DNA of 22,079 nt from assembly GCA_944385065.1 (NCBI GenBank), contig CALWVX010000009.1:1-22079 (forward strand). Reading direction: 5' to 3'. The DNA is from an uncultured Oscillospiraceae bacterium (GTDB lineage: Bacteria > Bacillota > Clostridia > Oscillospirales > Oscillospiraceae). The notes below the pieces were generated by a model that was not told the DNA's origin, did no database searches, and was given only the letters and a program-made list of their open reading frames with translations. Of this stretch, positions 14,301 to 22,079 are shown piece after piece (positions within the stretch are counted from its first letter, which is position 1; each line of letters opens with the position of its first letter). The position numbers and the translations under genes were made by a program.

Positions 14301-17300
14301 CCGCCGCCGTGGCCAATCCCGAAACCTACACCTGGAGCCAGTACCGGTGGTTCTCCAGCAACCCGAGCGTGGCCAGCATCGACCCCCTGACCGGGGAGGT
14401 CAGCCTGTACGGAAAGGGACAGGTGGACTTCTATGTCCGGGGCTGGAACGGCGGTCTGGCTGAGTATCAGGACGACGAGGACATCGAGGACAGCGAGCGG
14501 GTTTACAGCAAGAAGGTCGCCAGCCTCAACGTGGGCGAGGGCAGCGCCCCCTATCTGACCATCCCGGAGGAGCAGATGACCGTCCGGGCGGGGGAGAACG
14601 TGACCCTGCGCTGGGCCGGCAATCTGGTGCAGAAGAACCGGGATTACGCCGGGGCGGATACCCGCACCACCTTCACCCTGAAGGTCTATAAGGGGGAGGA
14701 CACGGAGAGCGAGCCGGTGCAGACCCACTTTATCACCTACGACCCCACCCAGTCCGACGGCACCATCACCATGGGCGACGGCACCACCATGCCCATGTGG
14801 ACCGCGGGCGAGGCGGATGAAAACGGACAGCCGATCCTGACCCCCAACCAGTCCTTCACCCTCTCCGGCCTGACGGAGACGTCGTTCAGCGGGGTCAGCT
14901 ATACGCTGGTGCTGACCGGCGCCACCGAGGCGGAGGTGCCCGGCGGCCAGCAGACCTTTACTGCCACGGCCTATGTGACCGTCCTGTCCCAGCCCGTCAC
15001 CGTCCGGCTGGAGCGGCCGGAGCGGTTCTATCAGGTCAACAGCGGGGCGCTGGAGCTGGGGTACACGCTGGAGAACTACGACGCGGGCAACAACGCGCAG
15101 TTCCAGCTGGTGGTCACCGACAACGCCACGGGCCAAGCGGTGCTGACTGAGACGGCGCCCGACAGCGCCCAGGGGGGCGCCTTCACCATCGACCTGGGGG
15201 CCGTGGCGCCGCAGAACGGCTTCCGCACCATCTACGACGTGTCCCTCCAGGCCAAGAACCCCGCCGAGGAGGGCTGGAGCCGGGACTCCTTCACCCTGTA
15301 CATCTACGACCAGAACGCCCTGTCCATTCGGGTTCAGGAGGTGACGAAGGGAGAGACCTCGGTGGTCACCGTGGAGGGCGACCAGGTCACCATGTCCAAC
15401 CAGGAGTGGATCGCCGGCCTGGGCCAGGACGAGATTCTGGAGCTCAACCGGAACATCAATTTGCAGGCCGGGATCTCCATCAACTACGAGGACCACCCCT
15501 GGGGGGAGGCCAGCGACCGGGTGGAGTGGAGCAGCGGCGACAACGAAACAGCCTCGGTCAACTATCCCCAGGGCGCCTATTACGAGGACATTGAGAATCT
15601 GCCCTATACCTCCTACGCCCCGGCCACCCAGTTCATCCTCTCGGGCAAGAGCGACGGCACCACCGTGGTGGAGGCCATCCACGCCCTGGCCGGGGACGCC
15701 CTCAGCGACTCGGTGGAGGTGACGGTGGAGACGCTGAAGGATAAGCTCTATCTGTTCCAGTTCTATCCCGCGGCGCAGGCCACCTTCACCTATATCAACG
15801 GCGACGGGGAGACGGTGAAGAAGACCACCAACGAAAAGGGGCAGGCCGCCGTCTATGAGCAGAGCGGCATCCACTCCGACGTGTATGTGGAGGCGGAGAT
15901 CGACAAGGAGAAATACCTGGGCACCGTGTATCAGGAGGATCTGGTGAGCCAGGAGCGGGACGCGGTGAGCCTGGAGCTCTACCCCCTCAACACCATCACC
16001 ATGCGCAAGGCCGCCACCCTGCCCATCTATCTGAACACACCCGACGGCCAGCCCTTCAGCGGCACCGTTCAGGTCCGGGCGGGCGTGTACCGCGCCCTGG
16101 TGGGGAAGGAGCTGGAGTGGTGTGAAGAGGCCTATGTGGACCCGATGAACAACTCCCAGAACCTGGGCAAGACCCAGGACTACCCGGTGAAGTTTGTGGA
16201 CGGGGCCTATACCTTCCAGTTTGACCTGACCCAGTTCTCCACCGCCAGCCAGCCCGACGCGGCCAACACCAACCCGGTGACGGCGGCGGACGACATCCAG
16301 TTTGTGCTGGAGCTGCGGGCGGAGAGCGACGACGGGACGACCTATTATCCGGTGCTCTTCACCGCCTACGGTTCTCTCAACGAGGAGGACGCCGTCCGCC
16401 TGGCCCAGCGGGTGGTCACGCTGGAGGCAGTGCCCGAGGGAAAGGAGGAGGAGCCCTTCATCGCCCGGCAGGCCGTCTATTTCTCCGGGAAGGAGAGCGG
16501 CATCGGCACCGACATGCGCCACAAGAGCGGCCGGGTGGGCCCCAGCGCCGCCTATCCCGACCTGCTGCTGGCCACCACCGTGCTGTGGTGGGGCGAGAAC
16601 AGCTCCGACTCCAGCGGCCAGAATAGCCGGACCATCCAGTTTGTCGACGAGTCGGGCACTCTGCTGCAGGGGCAGGTCACGGTGGGGGAGGAGTACCCTT
16701 TCTGCTCCATGCCGGTCAGCCACAACACCGTCCACCTCAACCAGGCGCAGCTGGAGCATCTGAACGTGTCCGCTCTGAGCGGCCGCCAGCTGCAGCTGCA
16801 GTACATCAGGAACGGCAGCGCGGACGTGCGGGAGGATATGCCCTGGCTGTTTATCAACGCCCTGGGGCTGGAGGACGTGACCAACTCCGACAATCTGGTG
16901 GAGCGCATCTCCGCCCTGACCAGCCTGATCTCCTCCAGCAACAGCGACGGCGTGGACGTGGGCAACAGCTTTTTGACCATGGGCATTGCCCTGGCCACCC
17001 AGACCAATATCACCCTGCCCCTGGTCACCATGAAGCTCTCCCCCACCAGCGACCCCACCACCTTCCGGGGCCTGATCGCCGTGGGCATGAACAACTTTGA
17101 AAACGACAACGTCTCCGGCGTGGACGCCGACGGCGGGCGGGGCTCCGATCTGGACGCCACCCCCGGTCTGGACGCCCTCAAGGGGGTGTACGGCAAGGGT
17201 GTCGGCGGGTATCTGGAATCGCTGGGCAACCAGTTTTCGATGGCGGCCGGCATTCTGGACGGCAACCTCCGGGGCGGTACCGGCGGCGCGGTCATGACCA

Positions 17301-20300
17301 CCGACCGCAGGCCCTATTTCGCCTTCCAGGGCTGGTTTGAAATCGAGGTCACCTATGACTTTGCGGCCGAAGAGTGGGTGTTCACCTTCCTCACCGGCGG
17401 CGCCACCGCCGGCGGCGGCCTGGGCTATGAGTGGACCTGGAATTTCCAGGCCGGTCCCATCCCCCTGGTGGCCCAGCTGGAGCTGGGAGCCGCCGCCTCG
17501 CTGAGCTTCACCTCCCTGCTGAACCCGACATACGACGGGGAGGACTTTCTCACCCAGGCGCGGATATACGCCTATCTCCAGTTCTTCGGCGGCATCGGTT
17601 TTGACTATGCCATTGTGGCGCTGAAGCTGGGATTGTACGGAAGGCTGGGCCTGAACGCCGAGCTGCAGTGGCTGAATCTGGCCAACGGGGAGGTCTGGAA
17701 CGGCCAGCAGCTGGAGTTTACCGGCGAGGTGGGCGCCAAGTTCCAGGTGGAGGCCCTCTACTTCATCTCCTATGAGAAGGTCCTCTGGTCCCAGCCCTTT
17801 GACATCACGGACGACGAATGGGGAAAATATGACGAGATCAATCGGTATTGGGACGAGGCCCTCACCGGCGCGGGCAGCAGCACCGAGTATTTCCAGCCCG
17901 AGGGCGGAGGTGGAGAGAGCGGCGGGAGCGCCGCCCGGGCCAACCTGATCATGGCCACGCCCGACGGCATGGGCGTCTACGCCGCCGATCTGGACGCCGC
18001 CTTCCTGGACCGGGACTATCTGGACGACTACACCCGCTCCTATGACAATTCCGCCCCCACTCTGGAACAGGAATCCGGCGGCTTTGCTCTCATGGACCTG
18101 CTGTCCGGCGCCTTCGGCGCGGGCAGGAGCGGCAGCGCCGTGGTCAGAACTCTGGAGAACAGCTACAGCCAGGCCGGCCCGGTCCTCAGCGACGACGGCC
18201 GGTATCTGTTCTATCTCAGCGATCTGGACGATTCGGGCGACGCCACCGCCGTGCGGGTGGCCTATATGGAGAAGAACAGCGGCAATGCCGGATATACCGA
18301 CAGCGGCGTGGTGGAGAACAGCGGCTACGGCGACAGCGGCGTCAGCGCCTCGGGCAGCGGCGAGGACGCGGCCGTGGTGTGGAGCCGGGTCATGGAGGAG
18401 CCCGCCATCACCGAGCCGGGCCAGTCCGTCACCTCCGACATCCAGGCCCAGATGCTGAACGACTCCGACATTCTGGTGGCCGTGCCCGGCGACGGCGGCT
18501 GGAAGGTGACCAACCTGTGCCTGGCCTATGACAGCGAAGGAAATCCGATCACTGACGAAGAAGGAAATTCTATCTCCAACGGCGTGGGCGATCTGGCCCC
18601 CGTGGTGGCCCGGAAAGACGACAACATTTTTGTGGCGTGGCGGCAGGTGGCCTCCACCGACACGGTGGACGTTACCAACTTCAATGCCCGGGACTACATT
18701 TACTTCTGCTATTCCGAGGACGGCGGCGAGACCTGGAGTGCCCCCGCGCCCATCTACAACGGCACCTCCGGCTCCGTCAAGGGCATTGAGGCCGCCATGC
18801 TCCCCGACGGCACCGCCGCCGTGGCCTTCGCCCTGGAGGGGGCGGGCCAGAATGTGGCGGAAGGCGAGTACAATCAGAACGTGGCCTACGCCGTGGTGGG
18901 GGAAAACGCCGAGGGAGCGTATGACGTGCTCCGCTATGTGGTGATGGAGGACGAGAACCTGGACGAGAATCCCCAGCTGGCCGCGGTCGAACTGGGGGAT
19001 ACTCCCGCCTTCATCCTGGGCTGGCACAGCGTATCTGCCCAGGACGGCTCCAGCGACATCCGTCTGGCCGCCGTCGACGGCAGCGGCAACCGGATCACCG
19101 GCTTTGTGGACGCCCTGTCCGACCTGATCGCCAACAGCAGCACCTCCGTGTCCGCCGACTTCCAGTTTGTGCAGAACGCGGATTCTCTGGATCATCTCTC
19201 CATCCTGTGGAGCGGCACCGTGGAGGACGAGGTTCCGGCCCAGGGGGACGAGGACGAGGCACAGCCCGCCGCCCGCGGCGTGATCAACGGGCTCCGCTTC
19301 CGCACCGTGACGGAGAACGGCGTCCCCAAGGTCGGCGTCACCGCTGCCCAGCAGCTGATGGAGATGCCGAACTGGACCACAGTGGACAATTTCAGCGCCT
19401 ATGTAGACAGCGACGGGAACATCCGCACGGCGGTCCAGGGGACCTATTATGACTATCAGGATATGGATATGGTGGATGTGGACTATGGAAACGGCGAAAC
19501 TGGCAAAGTTGCCATCCCGAAAGAGCGCACCGACCTTCTCACCGCTGTGGGCGCCTATACCGACGCCATCCGGGTGGACTCCATCATTCCCGACTATGAG
19601 AACCTCCGCAAGGGGGCCAGCGTGCCGGTGCAGCTGAGCCTGACCAACCTGGGCACCCAACCCATCACCCAGGTGACGGTGGACATCGGCGGCCAGAAGA
19701 CCACCTTCGGTCCCGACGACGCCTTTGTGAGCATTGCGCCCGGCCAGACCAGAAGCCTGACCGCCTTCTATACCGTCCCCACAGGCACCATTCCCAACCC
19801 GGAGTACACCATTACCGCCTCCTTCGGCGCAACCGCGGGGGGAACCTTCGCCGCCGCCCCTGCCAGCGGCACGGAGCAGTCCGAGACCGGCACCCTGGCC
19901 CTGAATGTGCCCGACCTGGGCATCGCCGATCAGGACATCCTGCTGGAGGCGGCCGACGGCCGGCGGGTGCTCCAGCTCACGCTGTTCAACAACAGCGACG
20001 CCCAGCTGGAGGGCTCCGGCCGCAGCGTGAAGTTGGCCTTCTACAGCGATCCCTCCTGTACCAAGCCCATTGACACCCAGTACTTCACGCCAATTTCCAC
20101 CCTCGACGGCGAAGACGGCGTCCTGCTCACCGTCAGCGAAGACGGCGATCTGGCCAAGATTGATCAGGGCTTCTACACCGTGCAGTTCAGCTTCGATCTG
20201 GAGTCCTATATCAAGCAGAATACCGGCACGGCGGAAGAGCCCGCCCATGCGTTCCGGGATGAAGCCGGCGAGGTTCGGGACGAGGGCGTCACCCTCTATG

Positions 20301-21835
20301 CCAAGGTCTGGGTGGAGGGCAGGGACACGGCGTCCGGTCAGACGGGAGAGCTGGTGGAGTATGTCACAACCAACAACTCCGCCTCCGTGCGCATGGACAG
20401 CCTGCTCAAACAGGCCGAAGGCCGGCCGGTGACCGTGGCCAGCCAGCTCAGTCAGACCGGGACCGGCGGCACACAGGTGGACGTCACCCTGCGCAACAAC
20501 TCCATCGTAAGCAGCCAGGACGGCAATGTTATCGTCACCCTTTATGACAGCAGCGGCAACAAGCTGGCCGTCCAGCAGAGCTATACCGGCGAAGGCGGGG
20601 ACAACGGACTGGTGCCCCTCAACCCTGAAGAGACCAAGACGATTTCCTTTACCTTTGAAGGCGTCCAGGCCGCGCGGGCCGAGGTCACTTACAGCAAGAC
20701 GATCCTGGAGCAGGACAACAACAGTCTGACGCAGCTGTACTTCCAGGGAATCCCCGTCACGCTGGCGGACTTTGTCCAGCGGACGGACGGCGTCTTCGCC
20801 GCTTCCGTCCAGGTCTCCCGGATGGATTCCACCTGGGTCAACGCGGTGACGGCCAATCCCAACGCCTCGGTCACCGTAAACGGAACAGCGATGCCGATGG
20901 GCGGCACCGGCGTCAATCTGTCCAGGGGAAACAATGTCATCACCGTCACCGTGACTTCCCCGGACGGCAGCCGGACCGACGTCTATGAACTGACCGTGGA
21001 CAACAGCTATCCCTCCGGCGGCGGGAGCAGTTCCTACCCCGTGGAGGTGGCCGACACCGACCACGGCACCGTGACGGTGCGGCCTGAACGAGCCCAGCGG
21101 GGCGACAGGGTGATCATCACGGCCCGGCCGGACGAGGGCTATCAGGTGGATACCGTCACCGTCACCCGCAGCGGCGGGGATACGGTGGCCGTCACTGCCA
21201 ATCCAGACGGCACCTACACCTTTATCATGCCCAATGGCGGGGTGACGGTGGAAGTTACCTTTGTGGAAGAGGGGGCGTGGAACAACCCCTATACCGATGT
21301 GGCGCGGGACGCCTGGTATTACGACGCGGTGCGGTATGTCAGCGAAAACGGCCTGATGAGCGGCACCGGCGAGGGAATCTTCAGCCCGAATCTCACCACC
21401 ACCCGGGGCATGGTCGTCACCATCCTGTGGCGGCTGGAGGGGAGCCCGGAGACGGCCGGCGGAACGGACTTCCCGGATGTGGGACCCTCCGCCTGGTACA
21501 GACAGGCGGTACGCTGGGCGTCGGATCAGGGCATTGTGGCCGGCTATGAAAGCGGCCTCTTCGGCCCGGACGACGTCATGACCAGAGAACAGCTGGCCGC
21601 CGTCCTGTACCAGTACGCCAGATACAAGGGGTATGATACGACGGCCTCCGGAGAGCTGAGCGGCTATCAAGACGCGGATCAGATCAGTTCCTATGCCCTG
21701 GCCGCCATGGAGTGGGCCAACGGCGCCGGACTGATCACCGGTACGGACGCGGGCACCCTGAATCCCAGGGGCGGCACCACCCGCGCCGAGGCTGCGGTTA
21801 TCCTCATGCAGTTCTGTGAGCGGGTCAGAGGGTAA
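11309..21835 (+). CDS. Giant multidomain cell-surface protein with C-terminal SLH anchor
   Basis: This is a secreted protein of 3508 residues. ATG 11309 has a GGGAG site and begins a signal peptide (MRKCWRKLVSLMLSAVMCLS..., cleavage near ALA, about 28); ATG 11288 would put seven residues in front and lacks a ribosome site. The parts in order are: two related helical units (about 44-130 and 241-340) around a Pro/Glu/Thr linker (160-219); a Calx-beta-like segment (about 388-460); a lower-GC segment (508-697); Ig/BIG2-like parts (SSNPSVASID, about 1011-1060; about 1404-1478); a carboxypeptidase-regulatory-like fold (about 1478-1538); a Gly/aromatic beta-rich region (about 1994-2174); a beta-propeller-like region with one Asp-box SEDGGETW (2469-2476); a CARDB-like domain (about 2755-2848); a cadherin-like beta-sandwich (about 3147-3232); an InlB-type repeat (about 3243-3323); and three SLH domains (3325-3373, 3384-3440, 3450-3505). 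It is probably an adhesin or binding scaffold; no catalytic site is evident. Confidence 0.9.
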   Translation: MRKCWRKLVSLMLSAVMCLSLLPTQALAALADNTPDQNRQILAQLQALLGDAATAEQVLAMLREYGLVDRDGSIITDWSGEIFLQEDSQPLSFAQAMELRQGTVTVNGRTCDAARLRQVLTDMEDQGLLPGGAPAEDWALAVNGRPVAPAELEQALAAAQEPPKETEPPVETGPPKETEPPVETEPPTETEPPTETEPPTETEPPEETESPEEAEPQPVVSLLSAVGRLLGLTGEEEPAGPVVTVLGVPADEETLLEIINFLAEYDLLTGTGAAADWSLTRPGEKRAVTPEEITAMVEEGSLSPDAVVTVDGSPITVRDLQVILDIETELQRIQETYFPEGDVELSREQAEALLSLYNQLLADGGFELYNSQGADALSAGSFPSGIDHTVRISASGAATAAQNSTYTVTVSLNKAQSEDVTFSYRAFSGSVSATGSGTELSIGAGQTSTTFTVNVGGDMGTLLKSGADGAFFVQIYDVKNALFNDGKDSHTLTVRVDGSDNEVYWATFRPADTTYEGFSSWISGIDGDVLSGEESFEELWGITPEEAKSNPSYCMDMTAFQESSHRIVDDTYTVSALSPGHYRVSLDFPENELTVFPASLPGYEHFWDDILHTRPANGTAFMLQMPEGDFLRLREGITPSKTETTHPILANSEEVGWDLTHSGGSYSIPVSFYMGKFGLSSWSASAAVAYVPTIQFQYTVTIKETTTSTNAAVTSPDGTFTSGQTIPITVEFGFPMEISNDMSITVNGQTLRPVEDGATSDHATFLYEVPVSGYSDLTLEAVSLSGTGANGQAVAVSGPDSPGKISGAALDIPRLIDALTQWDAKVTEFTYHEAVGDQAAYTAAEVELTMIPPENDNLRQLLASSAYTGEDGSPLYCGQLALSLDGGQTTIPLEITQETVGGNKPAVTKLSAHITLNVDELVDAGVDLSRDLAFVAELYTLDASSHAAEELLFGQYLSYTVRKPVPLTAAGIEVTRSANWPADTETVFVQEKPELKLSAAVANPETYTWSQYRWFSSNPSVASIDPLTGEVSLYGKGQVDFYVRGWNGGLAEYQDDEDIEDSERVYSKKVASLNVGEGSAPYLTIPEEQMTVRAGENVTLRWAGNLVQKNRDYAGADTRTTFTLKVYKGEDTESEPVQTHFITYDPTQSDGTITMGDGTTMPMWTAGEADENGQPILTPNQSFTLSGLTETSFSGVSYTLVLTGATEAEVPGGQQTFTATAYVTVLSQPVTVRLERPERFYQVNSGALELGYTLENYDAGNNAQFQLVVTDNATGQAVLTETAPDSAQGGAFTIDLGAVAPQNGFRTIYDVSLQAKNPAEEGWSRDSFTLYIYDQNALSIRVQEVTKGETSVVTVEGDQVTMSNQEWIAGLGQDEILELNRNINLQAGISINYEDHPWGEASDRVEWSSGDNETASVNYPQGAYYEDIENLPYTSYAPATQFILSGKSDGTTVVEAIHALAGDALSDSVEVTVETLKDKLYLFQFYPAAQATFTYINGDGETVKKTTNEKGQAAVYEQSGIHSDVYVEAEIDKEKYLGTVYQEDLVSQERDAVSLELYPLNTITMRKAATLPIYLNTPDGQPFSGTVQVRAGVYRALVGKELEWCEEAYVDPMNNSQNLGKTQDYPVKFVDGAYTFQFDLTQFSTASQPDAANTNPVTAADDIQFVLELRAESDDGTTYYPVLFTAYGSLNEEDAVRLAQRVVTLEAVPEGKEEEPFIARQAVYFSGKESGIGTDMRHKSGRVGPSAAYPDLLLATTVLWWGENSSDSSGQNSRTIQFVDESGTLLQGQVTVGEEYPFCSMPVSHNTVHLNQAQLEHLNVSALSGRQLQLQYIRNGSADVREDMPWLFINALGLEDVTNSDNLVERISALTSLISSSNSDGVDVGNSFLTMGIALATQTNITLPLVTMKLSPTSDPTTFRGLIAVGMNNFENDNVSGVDADGGRGSDLDATPGLDALKGVYGKGVGGYLESLGNQFSMAAGILDGNLRGGTGGAVMTTDRRPYFAFQGWFEIEVTYDFAAEEWVFTFLTGGATAGGGLGYEWTWNFQAGPIPLVAQLELGAAASLSFTSLLNPTYDGEDFLTQARIYAYLQFFGGIGFDYAIVALKLGLYGRLGLNAELQWLNLANGEVWNGQQLEFTGEVGAKFQVEALYFISYEKVLWSQPFDITDDEWGKYDEINRYWDEALTGAGSSTEYFQPEGGGGESGGSAARANLIMATPDGMGVYAADLDAAFLDRDYLDDYTRSYDNSAPTLEQESGGFALMDLLSGAFGAGRSGSAVVRTLENSYSQAGPVLSDDGRYLFYLSDLDDSGDATAVRVAYMEKNSGNAGYTDSGVVENSGYGDSGVSASGSGEDAAVVWSRVMEEPAITEPGQSVTSDIQAQMLNDSDILVAVPGDGGWKVTNLCLAYDSEGNPITDEEGNSISNGVGDLAPVVARKDDNIFVAWRQVASTDTVDVTNFNARDYIYFCYSEDGGETWSAPAPIYNGTSGSVKGIEAAMLPDGTAAVAFALEGAGQNVAEGEYNQNVAYAVVGENAEGAYDVLRYVVMEDENLDENPQLAAVELGDTPAFILGWHSVSAQDGSSDIRLAAVDGSGNRITGFVDALSDLIANSSTSVSADFQFVQNADSLDHLSILWSGTVEDEVPAQGDEDEAQPAARGVINGLRFRTVTENGVPKVGVTAAQQLMEMPNWTTVDNFSAYVDSDGNIRTAVQGTYYDYQDMDMVDVDYGNGETGKVAIPKERTDLLTAVGAYTDAIRVDSIIPDYENLRKGASVPVQLSLTNLGTQPITQVTVDIGGQKTTFGPDDAFVSIAPGQTRSLTAFYTVPTGTIPNPEYTITASFGATAGGTFAAAPASGTEQSETGTLALNVPDLGIADQDILLEAADGRRVLQLTLFNNSDAQLEGSGRSVKLAFYSDPSCTKPIDTQYFTPISTLDGEDGVLLTVSEDGDLAKIDQGFYTVQFSFDLESYIKQNTGTAEEPAHAFRDEAGEVRDEGVTLYAKVWVEGRDTASGQTGELVEYVTTNNSASVRMDSLLKQAEGRPVTVASQLSQTGTGGTQVDVTLRNNSIVSSQDGNVIVTLYDSSGNKLAVQQSYTGEGGDNGLVPLNPEETKTISFTFEGVQAARAEVTYSKTILEQDNNSLTQLYFQGIPVTLADFVQRTDGVFAASVQVSRMDSTWVNAVTANPNASVTVNGTAMPMGGTGVNLSRGNNVITVTVTSPDGSRTDVYELTVDNSYPSGGGSSSYPVEVADTDHGTVTVRPERAQRGDRVIITARPDEGYQVDTVTVTRSGGDTVAVTANPDGTYTFIMPNGGVTVEVTFVEEGAWNNPYTDVARDAWYYDAVRYVSENGLMSGTGEGIFSPNLTTTRGMVVTILWRLEGSPETAGGTDFPDVGPSAWYRQAVRWASDQGIVAGYESGLFGPDDVMTREQLAAVLYQYARYKGYDTTASGELSGYQDADQISSYALAAMEWANGAGLITGTDAGTLNPRGGTTRAEAAVILMQFCERVRG
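11791..11962 (+). repeat. 18-bp tandem repeat encoding a Pro/Glu/Thr linker
   Basis: Eight in-frame 18-bp units (11801-11944; consensus GAGACNGAGCCCCCG plus three variable bases) and a decayed ninth encode repeats of ETEPPx. Units 4 and 5 are identical. The unit length is a multiple of three, so slippage would change linker length without breaking the frame. Such linkers are extended and often span the cell wall or are glycosylated. Confidence 0.85.
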
Positions 21836-21853
21836 GTTTTCAGCTCATGGTTT

Positions 21854-21892
21854 GGGGGCAGCGGCGTCAGCCGCTGCCCCCGGAGCTGTTTT
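21854..21892 (+). terminator. Terminator of the giant SLH gene
   Basis: A perfect 12-bp GC-rich stem (GGGGGCAGCGGC, loop GTCA, GCCGCTGCCCCC; 21854-21881) lies 18 nt after the stop and is followed by GGAGCTGTTTTG with a short T run (21889-21892). Confidence 0.8.
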
Positions 21893-21938
21893 GTCAGCGC
21901 GATATTGGGGAGAAGGATTGTCAAGGGGGAGGGAAGAT

Positions 21939-21975
21939 AAAAAATCCGCTGGAATCAACTGATTCCAGCGGATTT
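21939..21975 (-). terminator. Leftward terminator of the initiator tRNA
   Basis: A 16-bp stem (21942-21957 with 21960-21975) is followed on the minus strand by a T run (21944-21939). It starts 1 nt after the CCA end of the tRNA piece, so it is the tRNA transcript's terminator. The core CCGCTGGAATCA-AC-TGATTCCAGCGG matches the hairpin at 8388-8413 except for one loop base. Confidence 0.75.
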
Positions 21976-21976
21976 C

Positions 21977-22021
21977 TGGTTGCGGGAGGAGGACTTGAAC
22001 CTCCGACCTCCGGGTTATGAG
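21977..22021 (-). pseudogene. 3' half of an initiator tRNA-fMet(CAU), probable attachment site core
   Basis: Read leftward, 45 nt match an initiator tRNA from the anticodon loop to the end. They comprise the loop CTCATAA with anticodon CAU (22019-22017), the 3' stem CCCGG, variable loop AGGTC, T arm GGAGG-TTCAAGT-CCTCC, acceptor strand TCCCGCA, discriminator A and encoded CCA. The CCC after the loop is the initiator-specific G:C run. The 5' half is missing: instead of GGG before the loop there is unrelated AT-rich sequence, so no cloverleaf can form. A tRNA 3' end that stops at the anticodon loop is the usual core of an integration site. A complete tRNA should exist at the far end of the inserted element, to the right of the window. 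Confidence 0.75.
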
Positions 22022-22079
22022 AGAGAATTGAGGGCTTTTGTCGCTTTTCGTATCGCCTTCAAATAATTCTATATATTGT
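22022..22079. mobile_element. Probable terminal end of an integrated element next to the tRNA att site
   Basis: The last 58 bases are about 34% G+C by hand count, far below the rest of the window, and start exactly where the tRNA match ends. This is where an integrated phage, ICE or island would begin. On the minus strand one frame is open from the window edge (QYIELFEGDTKSDKSP) into the tRNA and beyond. It could hold the end of an integrase gene, but too little is visible to say. Confidence 0.5.

Noticed and set aside
13355..21670. An open frame of about 2770 codons on the minus strand, opposite the giant gene
   Set aside because: It lies wholly antisense to a clearly coding gene with signal peptide and SLH domains. 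Its translation is a low-complexity mix of Gly, His, Val and Gln without domains, and there is no ribosome site. It arises because GC-rich third positions suppress stop codons on the other strand.
21845..22078. A minus-strand frame open from the right edge through the tRNA piece (LITRRSEVQVLLPQP) to a stop near 21845
   Set aside because: Most of it reads through the tRNA, its terminator and a second hairpin, so it is not a normal gene end. Only the 20 or so residues before the tRNA could belong to an element gene, and they are too few to assign.
1..22079. CRISPR array, rRNA genes, insertion sequence with transposase, riboswitch
   Set aside because: No regularly spaced direct repeats other than the PET coding repeat, no rRNA-like sequence, no transposase frame, and no leader with recognisable riboswitch conserved elements were seen.

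Overview
The window looks like chromosomal DNA from a GC-rich gut Firmicute of the Oscillospiraceae/Flavonifractor type. This is inferred from strongly GC-biased third codon positions, Gram-positive S-layer homology (SLH) proteins, GGAGG-type ribosome binding sites, a MacB/YknZ-type exporter with no outer-membrane partner, and GHKL/LytTR signalling. No rRNA gene or CRISPR array is visible.

Left part (1-6265): the start of a leftward tyrosine recombinase runs off the left edge. Diverging from it is a rightward histidine kinase and OmpR-type response regulator pair (4-nt overlap), closed by a strong terminator. Next comes a three-gene export operon: a membrane-fusion/adaptor protein with a duplicated core, an ABC ATPase and a MacB-like permease. 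The promoters in front of the kinase gene and the adaptor gene share a nearly identical 19-bp block at exactly the same distance from the -10 box. The simplest reading is that the response regulator activates its own operon and the exporter.

Middle part (6266-8647): a compact 111-bp palindromic, MITE-like repeat fills the gap before an SLH surface protein gene. Behind that gene lies a gene graveyard. It holds the last 31 codons of a short-chain dehydrogenase (leftward, with its terminator still present), cut off where the promoter of the next gene begins.

Right part (8648-21835): a LytTR response regulator and a GHKL sensor kinase face each other across one shared bidirectional terminator. 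Diverging from the kinase is a single gene of about 10.5 kb. It encodes a secreted 3508-residue surface protein with a repeat-rich PET linker, several Ig-like segments, an Asp-box segment, a CARDB-like segment, an InlB-type repeat and three C-terminal SLH domains for cell-wall anchoring.

Right edge (21836-22079): after the giant gene's terminator comes a leftward terminator and the 3' half of an initiator tRNA (anticodon loop to CCA). The tRNA match stops abruptly and is followed by AT-rich DNA. This is the usual footprint of an integrated element that used the tRNA 3' end as its attachment site; the element would extend beyond the window to the right.
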